Positions 1 to 12,274 of a stretch of DNA of 64,000 bases are shown piece by piece; position 1 is the first letter of the stretch, and every line of letters starts with the position of its first letter. The stretch is from Magnolia sinica (taxonomy: Eukaryota > Streptophyta > Magnoliopsida > Magnoliales > Magnoliaceae). Below the pieces are notes generated by a model. That model saw nothing but the letters and a program-made list of their open reading frames with translations, made no database searches and was not told the origin of the DNA. The stretch spans positions 7,292,501-7,356,500 of the forward strand of contig NC_080577.1 in assembly GCF_029962835.1 (NCBI RefSeq). The letters are read 5' to 3'. The position numbers were made by a program, and so were the translations under genes.

Positions 1-3000
1 AACTGAAGGACTTCTATATGCTGAGACTCATGTATCATATATTCATGAGATTTTAGCGTGGTCCCCCCAAGTTGGGGTCTAAAAGATGAATGGTTTCCAA
101 ACATGGAGTATGGGACCCATGCGTGGAGTTTCAAGACCCCAAGTACAGATGGCCCAACAGTATCAATCCCCTTCCCTTTTACCTGTCCAAATAAAGGCAT
201 CTACCATCATATGGTGCTAAGGGACTTACTGAGCAATGCTCTTTTTGTTGGATCTTGACGCCGAGAAACTGAGTTGCAAGAACCCGAAGTGCCTGTTTCC
301 GCCCTTCCCTGCAGCATCAACCACGCACGTTAGCAGATATGGTAGAATATTAAAAACTTAAGACACTCAAATACTGATTCCAAAATCTGAGAAGTAATAC
401 TTTAGAAGGGGCTGATATTCTGAAGTATCCCGCGTGTCCTTCTTTGGATGACTCAACAACAACGCCTGTTACCAAACTTGAACACATTCACTTCAACAAT
501 TTCGATACCATTTCAGTCACAAATACATTAAAAGCCAAGGCTGTCCACCTTAAGATCATTGTGCAGAGCATGGCCCACAAGAATTCTTCCTTTAATCAAC
601 TCTGCCACTTTCTTTTGAACAGCCTGAAAGTCCTTAGCTGCAGATTTCTTCACTTTAGATAAACAAGGGGAGAACTGAACAAAAACCAGTTGCAGTTTAA
701 GAGAAAAAATAACAAAGTCAACCTTTTCTTAAGTTGTGTGGTCGGATCCCACTAATTTCTGTGCGGAAGTCAACAACATGTTCTAAGGGGCGAACATACT
801 CATCATATAGGACATTTCCCCATGCATTCACCTGTGATAACAAGTATAGCTACTTATCAATTGTCATATAAAAAAAACATAAACTAAACCATATAACCAA
901 TCCTTCTGTTTCAAAAAAAAATAAAAATCATAGGTCGAACTGGAACACCATGTCCGCATTCTCTCAAATGGCAACAAACCTCCTCTTTTGTTTCTTCTCA
1001 CATGAAACCTATTTAGGTCAACTTAAAGACCAAAAACAAATATGGTATGGAAGGTCCAATCAACTCTATCCCTGGGAATTTTTTCTTAAATAGAATATTG
1101 CATCAATTGAGATGTGTGGCAAACTAACATCGTCCAACTTATTCATCTAGACACTTGAACATGTTTATGCCTAGATAACCAAATACAAACATTTATACAG
1201 ACTTAATTAGCAGAATGGGGATATAACCCACAATTGATCAAAATTCAGGATATGGAAATGAATACGCATACCCATTTCATAACATGCTAGTTATATTAAG
1301 TTCTATGGATTTTATTAAAAACATGTGACCTAATTTTTATTTTTATTTTTAGTTTTGTTAAAAAGGACCATTGCATTTTAATCTAGCCTTCCAAGCACAA
1401 TGAAACTACTAATATTTATGGCTTTCTGCAGATTGAGTAATTGAGAGTAAGACTAGGTTAAAATATACACCATAAGTATCCTGTACCAGTATCAGTACCG
1501 TATTAGTCTGGTATGATATTCAGCATACAAAAGTATTCAGGTATCATAGGTTGATACAGCCTTTGAGGGACATGCATCTAGGACCATATAGACTTCTAAA
1601 TATGTTCTTTCCAAGTCCGTCTTTCATTTTTCTGATGCAAGTGCATGTGCTTGGATTCTCTTCCAAGGGAAAATCATATGGTTCAAACATCAATCTCATT
1701 TGGAATTGACAAGGTACATCGTCTAGGACATATGATTTTGGGGGTTATGATTGGTATTCAAACATCAATCTCACTTGACACAGTTTTGTAGTGCTTTTCA
1801 AGTTCAGCTATTCATACACATTTTTTGCTGTCGTTAAATTCAGTCTCAGCAGCCAAACAATATTAAAATCTTGATGACAATCTCTGATAGCAGCATCCAA
1901 GAAATTGCTGACATGACTGCCCACATCCATAGTGTTTCAGCATGCACAAATGGCAGGAAAAAATACTGACAGATTAAAGATAAAGCTTCATACTTGACCT
2001 TTTTACATCATAAAAATCACAATAACACTTTTTTTCCAACGACCATAATAAAAATCACAATAAAACTTTTTTCCTACAACAATATCACCCATATTCCCTA
2101 AGCACACAATAGAAATGCAGTTTAGCTCAATAAAAAGTGGCAACCACCCTCTCCCTCGCCCAAAAAAAAAGTGTGCAAGTTTTTCTTTTTAACAAAATCA
2201 AGCATATATCATACATAAGCAGCCACAGTTATGGGTGAGATATGTTAAAAGGAACATAATAGTACCAGTGTGACCCGTCCAAGAGCGCTTTTATTTCCCT
2301 GGGAACTGACACCAACCATTTCACAATCCATGGCTATTGCATCTGTTAAGCTGACATGGAAACGGAATTAAGAATGATCGTTAGACTTCAATCAAATGGG
2401 TGTTTCATACAGTTAAGAACTAGACATTCTTGATAGAATATCATGATCCATGTTATTCAGAAGCCATGAACAAGGTTAGACAAGATGTTACCAACAATAT
2501 ACATACACAATAACCAACCACTATAACTACAGACAAATTGCAGAACAGCAGAACAGTGACAACAAGAACACCACAAGGTTATATCATAAGGCTATGCAAA
2601 TGATGCTCAAGTAGGTCATATTTCGTCATGAAGAAAACAAGAAAAGTAATGAAATCGGTTAAAATTTTACATAGCCACCTAGTGAACCTTTTTCAATGTC
2701 ACACGTCCTTTCCAAAGGCGAGATCATCTTGCACCAACCGGGCAAAACAATAGTTCACAAAACAAGTATCAGGTACTGGATATCAACTTAGGTTGTGTAT
2801 TATCCCATCAACTCTTGCAAAAATTGTGCTCAAGACATGATTGGTGACAAGGGGGTTCAGGTTGTTGGAACTGAAGCCCCTCCTGCACTTTAGTACTCAT
2901 GAAAGCAAAGTCAACCATCATCCAGACCCCCACACCTTCACCAATAGCCAGACGGCCAAAGGACCTACTCCGAGCGAGTTTTATAGGGTGGCAGAGTACA

Positions 3001-6000
3001 GGCCCCAGGACAATGTCGCTGTAGGGGTTCTGAGCAAGTCCATTCTTTACGTAGCAGTTTGGCAGTTTATGTAATGTTATGACTGGGCCGACTACAGTCA
3101 GTGTCTTTTTGTGCTCACATGTACACCTCATTCAAGTCGGGCCAATTCAGCCCCAACTTGGACAAGGCCTGACACAACTCAGGCTGAATGAGTCAATCCA
3201 GGTCACTGAGTCTTTCAACAATCTTTTGTATTGATCAGTTTCTGTCAGCCTCCATCTTCTTGCCGTGACCACCTTTCCTCTCATATGAAATAAAACCAAT
3301 GTACACAGAGTTTCATGTTTGTCTAAATGCATAAAGAACAACTTTGATGGTAGTACGAAAGGCAACCCATCTCCAGCTGGGTCAGGTGATAAATGCAAAA
3401 GAGTCGAAGCACAGTAAGTATAAAATATGAAACATGTGACTGGCACTAACTGGCCAGTGGCAGTGACAAATGCAAAAGAGTTGAGGCATATGGAGTATTA
3501 AATGGAAAAAGGCCCACAGCTCAGGCTTATTGAGAATTACCATCCGGCCATAGAAGGAGGTTTCAGTATAGTAGAAGGCCCTTCTAGCCTTTGATTATTA
3601 TTGATTTATTTGACAAGATCTCCAATATTGCAGATAAGGCTGATGATTTGATGAGAACTCCAATTAATCGGGATAAGGCTTAGATGAAGAAGAAGATGAT
3701 AAAATATGATGTTCTCTTAAATACATTTTTACAAGAGAGAGAGCAAAAAAAGAATTGTCGTTCTCTTTCATCTGGACCATTCAATCGATTGGCCACTCCT
3801 TGGATTTGTTGCAGCACAAAAATGATGCAAAGAGCAGGTGACAGAAACTTTACAAGCAATCCCATGACCTTTTTTACGATCAATAGTGTCCAACAAAGGA
3901 GACCATTGATGGGAAGATCCACATTATCCAAACATTGTTTCTTCTTTAATGGACATCTGATGGATGAGTGTGACGTGAAGAAGACCTTTACTCAATTGAC
4001 CCACATGATGAACAGGATTTTTAACTCACAACGGATGCAGTATCAGCTGGCAAGTCTGCAACAATAGCTCGTATAGAAAGAAAACAACGGAAGATAAAAG
4101 CCAAAAAGAAGAAGAAGAAGAAGCACCATGTGAATGGTGAAATTGTAAATTTTTGGGCTGGCATTTTCATCTTTTAACCTGTTGAATTCACAAAGGGACT
4201 TCTTCTCAGAAAACTTTCAATGGCAGTTTTGTAATTTATGAGAGGACTGAACAACTACCGAAGTTGCTTGAAACAACCATGCTCTTAGTATTTTACCATT
4301 GCCTAATTCTGCAGAGCAAAAGAATTTGTGAGACCAGACTTTGGTGTGAGTTTGCTACAGCACGGGCAACAACACATCCACTGTTTACGTGGCATACATG
4401 TGTGTCAATCCAGAACATCTAGTGGCATCCATTGTGCATAGTGCAGAGCTTGAAAATCAGTAAATCACAATGACATCCGTAACCATCTTATTTTACCCAT
4501 CGGATAACAAAATCACCATCTTCTTTGAAACCCACCACTCGATACCAATTGGACGGTGAGGATGGGAGTGAGGATTGACAGATCAGTGTGACTTTTGAGC
4601 CATGCTCCATCCATGTATGCCACATATACTGTGGACAGGTTACTGCCATTCCATTAGTGGTAGCAAAATAACACAGTAGTGTGGCCTGTAAAAGGGAGTA
4701 CATTATATTCCACCCTACTCACATAAGATAACTATGAATAGTGCCACGCATGGACCGGGCCCCAACCAAGCAAAATCAAAATTTTGAACAGTGCCCATCT
4801 GATTGGTTCAAAACCTGGGTGCATATGAACTCGGGGGCCTGGCATGTTGATAGACCTAACTTGGTTACAAATCCTTATTTTAACCTGAATTTGGGTCTGA
4901 TTTGGCAGAACTTTGAATGTGAATAGTGTCATCATCGTTGTCATCATGATCATCATCTAAGCCTTATCCCAATTAATTGGGGTCGGATATATGAATCCTA
5001 TATGAATACTGCTCCGCCATTCCACTCTGTCATGGGCCAAACCTTCCATTAGACTATAGGTCATCAAGTCTTTTCTTAGTACCTCCACCCATGTCCTTTT
5101 AAGCCTTGCCCTTGCCATTTTCATTTTACAACCTTCAACTTGTACCAACTCACTCCTTCTAACCAGCATGATTCTTGCTCTCCGTTGCACATGACCAAAC
5201 CTTCTAAGTCTACTTTTCCTCATCTTATTACCTATTTTTGGTGCCACTCGTAGGTTCCCTCAAATGCATTCATTTCCATGTCTATCCTTCCTCATCTTGC
5301 CACTCATCCATCTCAACATCCTCATTTCATCTAAACTCATCCTATGAACATGTTGTTCTTTAACTGCCTAGCATTCTGTCCCATAAAGCATGGCTTGTCT
5401 TATATCTATCTTACAAATTTTCCTTTTCAGTTTAAGTGGTACACAACGATCACATAAAACTCCAGAAGCATATCTCCATTTCTTCCACCCAACTTGAGTT
5501 CTATGAGCAACATCCTTCTCAATCTCTCCAATCTCATAAATTGACCCAATATATCAAAAGTGGCCATTCTGGGAAATGTCTTTTTTCTTTTTGTTGAAGA
5601 TTCATTCTGGCAAACTTCTTGCGTGCACGCGCGCGCGTGTGTGAAAGAAACATTCCTATCGATATTCACCTGCAATCCGTATTCGTTGGCCTCAGCACTG
5701 ATGCTGGAGAATCAGGCTCCGAATCCGGCCGCTCCTTGCGTTTTCCTGCCAGAAATTCAGAAAAGAAAGAAAAATAAAAGCGAGGAATTGGAACAAATGC
5801 AGATGGAAGTGGAAGGAATCTGTTGAGGGTGTAACGTTCTCACCTAAAGAGGTTTCTAGAGTTTTTCTATCGGAATCGTGAATGGACGATTCTGATGGTT
5901 TGGGGGGTCTGCTTTTCAGTTTCTGCAAGCAAAAGCAGCAGTGTTTCAATTTTTATTTTTATTTTAAAGGAAAGAGAGAAAAAAAAGAAAAGAAAAGCAG

Positions 6001-6105
6001 AGAACTGTGTAGAGAGAGGAGGGTTGAGATTGAAATTACTTGTTGGAGTTGAGCCCAGTTGGGATTGAGGAGAGAGCGCTTAGGGTTCGTGGCTTCGCTG
6101 CTCAT
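1..6105 (-). CDS. REX4: REX4-type RNA exonuclease (DEDDh 3'-5' exonuclease), 3' end outside window
   Basis: Eight coding exons (minus strand, high to low): 6105-6040, 5922-5844, 5745-5670, 2350-2266, 831-723, 637-549, 465-401 and 308-230. All have GT-AG borders and phases that join without a break. The start MSSEATNPKRS..LNPNWAQLQQ is followed by a basic low-complexity linker (GKRKERPDSEPDSP). The exonuclease domain follows: LTDAIAMDCEMVGV (Exo I Asp/Glu), SALGRVTLVNAWGNVLYDEY, VRPLEHVVDFRTEISGIRP, RILVGHALHNDLKALLLSHP (Exo II Asp), DTRDTSEYQPLL, then FLGVKIQQKEHCS, which holds the Exo III His. The final catalytic Asp and C-terminus must lie left of base 230. Family members trim rRNA or other RNA 3' ends in the nucleolus or nucleus; this role is inferred from family. 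Exon 8 reads KQALRVLATQF where I recall RDLAAEF in relatives. The ATG at 6105 is chosen because it starts the conserved N-terminus; an in-frame ATG farther upstream (6174) adds non-conserved residues. Intron 3 is 3.3 kb and carries transposon sequence. Confidence 0.93.
832..2265 (-). other. Intron 4 of the REX4-type gene
   Basis: This 1.43-kb AT-rich intron lies between the exon ending in GRVTL and the exon starting VNAWGN. It holds short poly-A and poly-T tracts and a duplicated phrase near 2025-2075 (repeated 'aaaaatcacaataa' and 'cttttttcc' blocks). I see no coding segment or recognisable transposon in it. Confidence 0.8.
3640..3700 (+). mobile_element. Short RTE-type LINE 3' tail
   Basis: The sequence CCAATTAATCGGGATAAGGC followed by TTAGATGAAGAAGAAGATGA matches the 3' signature shared by the other LINE tails in the window. 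Only the last few tens of bases are recognisable. Confidence 0.55.
4925..5560 (-). mobile_element. RTE-type LINE, 5'-truncated, C-terminal part of reverse transcriptase ORF
   Basis: Read on the minus strand, frames broken by a few shifts give VGWKKWRYASGVLCDR, VPLKLKRKICKIDIRQAMLYG, EQHVHRMSLDEMRMLRWMSGK, then RRFGHVQRRARIMLVRRSELV and RLKRTWVEVLRKDL. This order is the post-RT C-terminal region of plant RTE-like LINEs. The 3' end reads CCCCAATTAATTGGGATAAG followed by GCTTAGATGATGATC-type TGA repeats, the usual tail of this clade. It lies in intron 3 of the REX4-type gene in the same orientation, ending about 110 bp from exon 3. Stops and frameshifts show it is dead. Confidence 0.85.
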
Positions 6106-6204
6106 CGCTACTCTCTGTTCCGTTCCTTCTTCTCTCGTGATTGAGGAGCGGGAGCGCGAAAGCAAACGGTCCAAATTAGGTTATATTAGAACCCGTTGCG
6201 TTAA

Positions 6205-6445
6205 GGGGTCGTTTTGATGGTCATAGAAGGAGCAAGGAGTAAATGATTTACTAGAAAAGTCTCCTTCTCATTTACCAGTAAAAAACAGAAAAAAACCGGA
6301 GAGTTTTCATTTACTAATAAATGAAGAGACTGCAACCCTAAGGCCTAAACTATAAAACAAATTTCATTTATCATTTACAGGCTATCTAAACATTGTAAAT
6401 TATTTACTAGTAAAATTTACCACTTAAAGCTAAACAAACAGGCCG
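6205..6445. mobile_element. Tourist-like MITE (241 bp) just upstream of the REX4-type gene
   Basis: Ends are GGGGTCGTTTTGATGG and CTAAACAAACAGGCCG, a degenerate inverted pair of the GGCCTGTTTG type. TAA flanks both sides (6202-6204 and 6446-6448), as expected of PIF/Harbinger-derived MITEs. The interior repeats a palindrome of the form TTTACTAGTAAA. It lies about 100 bp upstream of the REX4 start codon, so it falls in the promoter or leader region. Confidence 0.6.
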
Positions 6446-7014
6446 TAAATCATTTACAACCATTGAGTAATTCACTAGTAAATCATTTACAATGTAGACC
6501 ATTTACCATCATCGAATGACTCTCAAAGTAAATGGTCATCATAACAATCATAACTTCTGCATTTCTAACTGCCTTATAAATGGATATCAGTCTAAAATTT
6601 TTATTTCTAACCATCCAATAAATGGCCCTAGGTCAAACATTTCGATAACCAAGTGAGTAATTTTTAATTCATGGTATGCCCATAATTTAGAAGGTTTAGT
6701 TTGAATTATTCATAAGCCTAAATTTTAATTTAGGCTTGTTTCATTGTCCATCATACTCGAGGTTATTTGATTCTTCATTTCATACGTAAATCTTTATGGA
6801 ATAAGTAATTATTATTTTTTCACCCCATTATTTTTAGATGTGTAGCTATTTTCAGTTTAAAATTTGGTATAAAAGTATTTGCTTAAATTTGCAAGGCCTA
6901 TCATGATGTATGTTGTCGACCTATTTTATCAGAACATTTTAGGCATGAACCAAAATATGACACGGATCCAACAATAAGTGGCCTACACTAAAGGAAAATG
7001 GTAGCTTTAATACG

Positions 7015-7285
7015 TCCGCCATTGAAAGATGTTTCTTTTACGGCCCCAAATTGATGTTTATTTGTCATTTAATATGCAGGGGAAAACACAAATATAAGCT
7101 TGATACAAAACTTCCAGCGGCCCCAAGAAGTTTTTAATCATAGCTGTTTGATTCACACGGTTTCCTGTGGTGTGATCCATTTAAGCTTTGGATCTGCTTC
7201 ATTTATGGGCTCATGCACTAAATTCAACTGGCATAACGGATAGACGGTGTGGATAAGCCACATACATCACGGTGGGCCCCACATT
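7015..7285. repeat. Half copy of the palindromic GGGCCCAC repeat family
   Basis: The segment has the family's ordered landmarks: GATGTTTATTTGTCATTT, AAATATAAGCTTGAT, TGTGGTGTGATCCATTTAAG, TTTGGATCTGCTTCATTT and finally ACATCACGGTGGGCCCCAC. Only the right half of the palindrome is present. Confidence 0.7.
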
Positions 7286-7426
7286 TATTCCGCAGCCTCA
7301 TATTTGGAAAAGATATGGTAATTACTTAAGCAAATAATCATTACCCATTTACAAGTAATTACTACCGACATCAAAAATCAAACAAGCCCTCCAAGTATCC
7401 CTCTTTCTTCTTGTCCACGGAAGGAA

Positions 7427-7767
7427 TATTAGGTACTACCGTGCTTGTCCAATAGGTAGGGCTCTGAGGGGCCCACTATGATGTATGGGTTTTATCCACA
7501 CCGCCCATCCATTTTTTCACGTCATTTAAGGAAACAAGCCCAAAAACGAGGTACATCCAAGGCTCAATTAGACCACACCACGAGAAGTGTCAGTGATGCC
7601 CAATGTTGAAACCTTCCTAAGGCTCACCATGATGTTTATTTGCCATCCAGCCCCTTCATAAGGTCACATAGACAATGATGAAGAAATGAAACCCACGCAT
7701 CATGGTGGGCCCCTCAAAGCACCTGCCCGTGCTGAGCTAGGGACATGCGAGGGTAGTACCCAATCCC
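7427..7767. mobile_element. Palindromic (foldback) non-autonomous DNA transposon, MULE-like
   Basis: Inverted ends ATTAGGTACTACC (7429) and GGGTAGTACCCAATCC (7752-7767) enclose mirrored cores GGGGCCCACTATGATGTATG and CATCATGGTGGGCCCC. The two halves are diverged inverted copies of each other. The end motif is shared with 23044-23586. No clear target duplication was found. Confidence 0.7.
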
Positions 7768-7780
7768 CATCCCTACCTAC

Positions 7781-9240
7781 CCACCCAGGTCTGACTACAG
7801 AAAACACCAATGATTTAGGGCTCAATGGGTACTGGAATATATGGGGTATCTAATGGACCCGGGATTTTAATCTGGTCCATTTTTTTAGAGCCATCAAATA
7901 ATAGGTTAAAATGCAGGTCTTGCCTGTTTGGACCTAGTTGAATTTGAGTCTGCTTGCATTCGGGTTGGCTCACCAATTTAGACCTGATTAAAATTGGCAT
8001 GGGTAATTAAGGTCAAGTCAAGTTAATTTTAAAGGTAATATTGTATAGTATTAAATATCTATTGATTATTTTAGCATTGTCAAAGGTTTTCTAAGCAAGC
8101 CACATGTAAGAGAGGTCATTTGCACCACACATATCAAAGTGACATGTATATGAGGTCTAATTGACTGATTGGGATGTGGCCAATCCTGTAAATCCTTCTA
8201 ATTGGCCTGAACCAAGTTTAGAAACCTAGATTTAAATACCTGATGGATGCCCCATGGAAATGGTGTATACTTGGATTTCAGTTCCAACAAGTGGGCTGTG
8301 TTCATGTGTGAATTAATCCATCATGACCTTTACATTTTATGGGTAGTAGAAAGATGATTGGAAGAGATAGCAAACAACATTCCCCAAGAGAAAAAAGAAA
8401 AGAAAGAGAGAGCTCAGGATTGGAATTGAGCTTAGTGCCCCTCTGTAGATTGATATCGGGTTTAGCATCCGGCTTGGTGGTCTGTGTCAAAAGCTCAAAA
8501 TCTATGCTTGCCATCCAAAGAAAAGAGTCCGAAATAATGACTAGAACCTTCAGCCTGCCGGATTTTTGGTGCATGGTTCACCCATAGTTAATTGTTATGA
8601 ATAAATAAAAACTAAAACTCCGTATAAGAGGATGTTCAACTAGGTTATGTCAACTTTATTCACATATGAGATCTTACTTTACGTAGCTGTTCAGTAATTA
8701 AATTAAAATATTTAGATTAATAATAAAAGCAAGCACTGGTTATGGACTTTTTCCTCCTTGTATAAGGTTGATCCGAGTCTCGTAAATGATGAAAATGGTA
8801 GACTAGGCAAGTGACTCAGCTCGGTTAGCCTGAGTTAATCAACATCACTGGGGGAATTTTCTAAAGAGTTAGCTCGATAGCTTGTTAAGTGACTCAGAGG
8901 AGACTTTCAGGTTGGCTCATTGAATTTTAGAACTATGGGTTCATGACACAACATAAAAAACCTATAAATCGTCAGTATCACATGTGCCACGTGCTTATAC
9001 CGTATATGGGCCCATGCTGTCTTTTGGGTTTATTAAATGAGATTGTTAGTGTGAGCGACTATTTGAATAAAATTAACCCCTTTAGTAACAAGTTATGTTA
9101 TACTGGTGCTTTTAATGAAATCATATGCATAAACCAAAAGGAGAGAGAGAGAGAAATAAAAAAAATTAAAAAACAATGACCTTTAAAATATTTATTGGAA
9201 AAGATGATGTTTGTACCAAAATATATGTGGATTAGATGGA
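7781..9240. other. Intergenic DNA without a recognised gene
   Basis: Bases 7800-8010 hold a low-complexity GGTC/CCGGG-type motif array (gggctcaatgggt, gacccgggatt, ttgagtctgc). Such arrays recur at about 10.56-10.72, 21.47-21.70 and 56.11-56.26 kb. The rest is AT-rich, with short open frames only and a GA-rich tract at 9140-9155. Confidence 0.6.
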
Positions 9241-10250
9241 TGGTGCTAATATTGCCACATGTCTTGAGAGATATTCAAAGAACACTTGCGTTGGGAATTC
9301 GAGGATCGGTTAGTCTTCGAGTACTTTGGGTACTTTGTGTATTTTGAGTCTTTTGGATAAAGATGAGTGGATACTTCTACCACAACAACCTCAAAGTGCA
9401 TCCCCATAGTTGAAATCATGGCTAATAAAGTGTAAATGATATTTTCCCAGCTGGCTACACACAATAAAGTTACATGGATGAATAGTTATACTCTCATCTC
9501 TCATCTTGAAGCCTATAAATACTAAAAGCGCATTTAAGAAAAGAGCTTATCTCCAAACCCTACAATGAACACAATTATTAATTCGTTGCGACGCTGTGTA
9601 TCTAGGCTTAGTCTCTCCCTCCTCAATAACAATAGACCTTAGTATAGATTAGGTTCAATTTATCTTTACGTATGTGCTGAATAGCCTTAAGTCGTAGTTA
9701 GCAATTGTAATTTCCTTCCATTTACACATGCATATTGGATATGAAGAAAGATGATAATTTAGAAACCCGTTCACTTATGCTCCTACATTAGGTCAAATAT
9801 AATTGTAATTCCTAATACTGCCTCTGCTTCGCTCATCAGCACATTGCTCTTAAAAGCATTTGGCTACTCTCAACTAAGTGGGCGATTCATATAATGGTAA
9901 TTCATTTGCATTTTTCTCCAACGCATATATTTTTTTTTTGTTAATTCCGACTATACAACTGTTGCACCTTTGCACATTATTAGATTTCTAATGTAAAAAA
10001 GAACTCATTTGGAGGAAAAGCTCCAACCTCCACCAATCATCTAAATAATAAGCGCACGACAGTTAGCTGAATAAACAAACGGTTGAGACACGACTAAGCC
10101 TCGCTCTATCTCGACGCCAAAGATCGGTGGTCATCGTTTGAATCGGACCCAATCAATTACAGCACGCCCGCAACCCTTGCATGTGTTCTATGCGGCTGAA
10201 TTCGAGGACCAAGAGATGAAAATACTCATGCAAAAAATAATAATGGCAAG
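9241..10250 (+). repeat. Possible decayed LTR or promoter-bearing repeat
   Basis: A TATA-box-like CCTATAAATACTAAAAG occurs at 9511-9527, followed by a cytosine- and adenine-rich stretch (CTCCAAACCCTACAATG) like a transcription start and leader. Downstream CTCTCCCTCCTCAATAAC and further T-rich DNA follow. The layout resembles U3-R-U5 of an LTR, but I could not find a matching second LTR, a target duplication or a primer-binding site. Confidence 0.25.
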
Positions 10251-12265
10251 TTTATTGCGACTTTGTGAGCCTCGATGTGAACCATGTGGTTGTCTTTCTT
10301 AAGTTTAAAAGGGTATTTTAATCACACTATGAATCATCTTATCTAAAAAGGTCTGAAACACATCACAATCATTTACAATATGATACATGAGAACTTAGGA
10401 AAACTATGGTAATGTATCTACAATATGTGACCATTAGAAAGGATTGATATACAAAGAATTCAGGATAATTTGTCCTAGATTGGTGCATGTGGACAATACC
10501 GGCTCATGTCAAATGTGTCACAAGTGTGTGTAATTTTAAGCACCTCACAAGTACTTGGGGTGTCAACACATCAGGTTAGGGTTGGGTTTATCTCTATCCA
10601 AGCACGGCTGCATTGTTCACCTTAAGCCCAAGCTTGGCCCGAGCCCATGACAAGCCTAAATAGTCCAATCCAAGATAACATTTACGCAAGGCCTGACCTG
10701 AGCCTATAAACAACTTCTAACATAGGCGTTTAGATCTATCTTCTCAATCACTCTTTCCATTCTACATGAAATAAAGATACAAATTGATAACTCATATTTC
10801 ATAAAATGGATAGAAATACCACTCTCTCATTTCATAGAGGCAATTTTTCAAGTTGATTTATTTTGAGATTGACCAAATGCCCAAAATTTTCAACATAAAC
10901 GCACACACGTCAATGTGTACATCCACTGTAAATGAAACATATGATGCAATTCATGTCCTGCGGCTCACTTATGTCACAGTCCATTGTTACATTTTGAAAT
11001 TATTTAACACTTTTAAAATAATTAATTAATAATATAATTTTAATAGCCTGTGCTGACACAACTAATATTATTATTATATTATTACACAGCTTTTTTTAAA
11101 TACAAAACACCACTCACATAGGGTCTAACCTTTATCTGGAATTCGATCCTTGTGCCATTGGCTACTGAATGAAATGAAAGGTCACCTGATATAAAAATAA
11201 AGCCAATTCACGAATAAAAGTAGGATATGATGTGAATATCATTTGACAGCGTAGTACCACACAGTGCTATTGTGGCCCATCCAGTGAGTGGATGGGCCTG
11301 ATTTTCACGGTGTCGCTCTCCGTTTGCAGCAATATGATATTCTAGATACCCAACAAATTGGTCCACAAAATGAATGGCTGGATCAGAACATATAATACAA
11401 CTGTTGTATGGTATCATTTCTCTTGTTATATGGGAACAGGATTCTAATCCATCTAAGCTTATCATCCGTCCATATCACTAGGACACTGACATATGATATT
11501 GCGGCCCAAAATTCTTCTCAAAGTGGAAGAAAAGGAGCATCATGTAATGGAGAATACATTCGTCCTGAATTGGTTAGAGATAGACATCGATGCGACCCTG
11601 CACGTCATGTGGACAGCAGATTTTCTATCTTTCAGGGGCTACCTCCGAGAAGATGGAATGTTAAACGAACTCGATCCAGTGATTTTTTCGGCACACACGA
11701 GGTGGATCCAATCCGTTCATCAGGCGGATTTCACTGTGTAGATTCCTTGACCCAATTAACTAGGCCAGTGCCTATTAGGTGGGACGCCGATGCACGAAGC
11801 AAACGGACGGTTATGATAATTCCGTTAGCTTTCCAGCCCTAATTGACGACTGAAAGGGCATACTCGTGGTGGGCTGCACATGATGAATGTCCCGATGCTC
11901 CATAAGCCACAGTGGGCCGTGCGATTGAAAGTTCTGTGTCCGTCCATCTCAACCGAGCGCGTGCATTCAATTGTCCGCGACTCGCGTGGAGTTTTGCTAA
12001 GCCCACGCACGTGTGCAACAAAGCTCATGTACACGCCACATGTGTGCCATCATGGCACGATAGGTCCTAGATCCAATCCACCCATCAGAACTGCACCATT
12101 ATATTGATGCTCTAGCTTGATAATCAGATCATCCACTGCTCATATGGGGCCACAGTCTTCAAAACAAATGTTCTAACGGCCGTATTTTTTCTGCCTCAAG
12201 TCTGGCCTTACTGACCAGATCACCCACGTTATTTTTGGCCAGGGCATGCTCAAAGTGCCCATACC
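10251..12265. other. Intergenic DNA, no gene recognised
   Basis: Bases 10555-10715 hold an array of GGGTTGGG / AAGCCCAAGC / GGCCTGACC-type words that recurs elsewhere in the window. Bases 11050-11100 are AT-rich. From 11.2 kb GC content rises. Several overlapping open frames of 60-144 codons (11208-12107) have no recognisable domain and overlap on both strands, so I do not call them. Confidence 0.6.
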
Positions 12266-12274
12266 CAATGAATG

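Larger units (their letters stand above)
2351..5669 (-). other. Intron 3 of the REX4-type gene, enlarged by repeats
   Basis: This 3.3-kb intron separates the exon ending PTNTDC from the exon starting LTDAIAMDCEMV. Direct joining of the two exons keeps phase (AG+C = Ser), so no missing exon is required. It contains a short LINE 3' tail near 3640-3700, a larger minus-strand RTE-type LINE fragment at 4925-5560, and an alternating CG/TG tract at 5619-5642. The 3684-4067 stretch is open for 127 codons on the plus strand, but I recognise no domain and it begins inside the LINE tail. Positions 2400-3640 and 4070-4920 show nothing identifiable. Confidence 0.75.

Noticed and set aside
3684-4067. Plus-strand open frame of 127 codons in REX4 intron 3
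   Set aside because: No recognisable domain, low codon quality, starts within a LINE tail, and lies in an intron of a gene on the opposite strand.
8302-8587. Overlapping 82-90 codon frames on both strands
   Set aside because: They are each other's shadows and neither shows a known motif.
11408-11842. Plus-strand open frame of 144 codons
   Set aside because: Overlapping frames in the same region, no known domain and no splice or start context; treated as chance.
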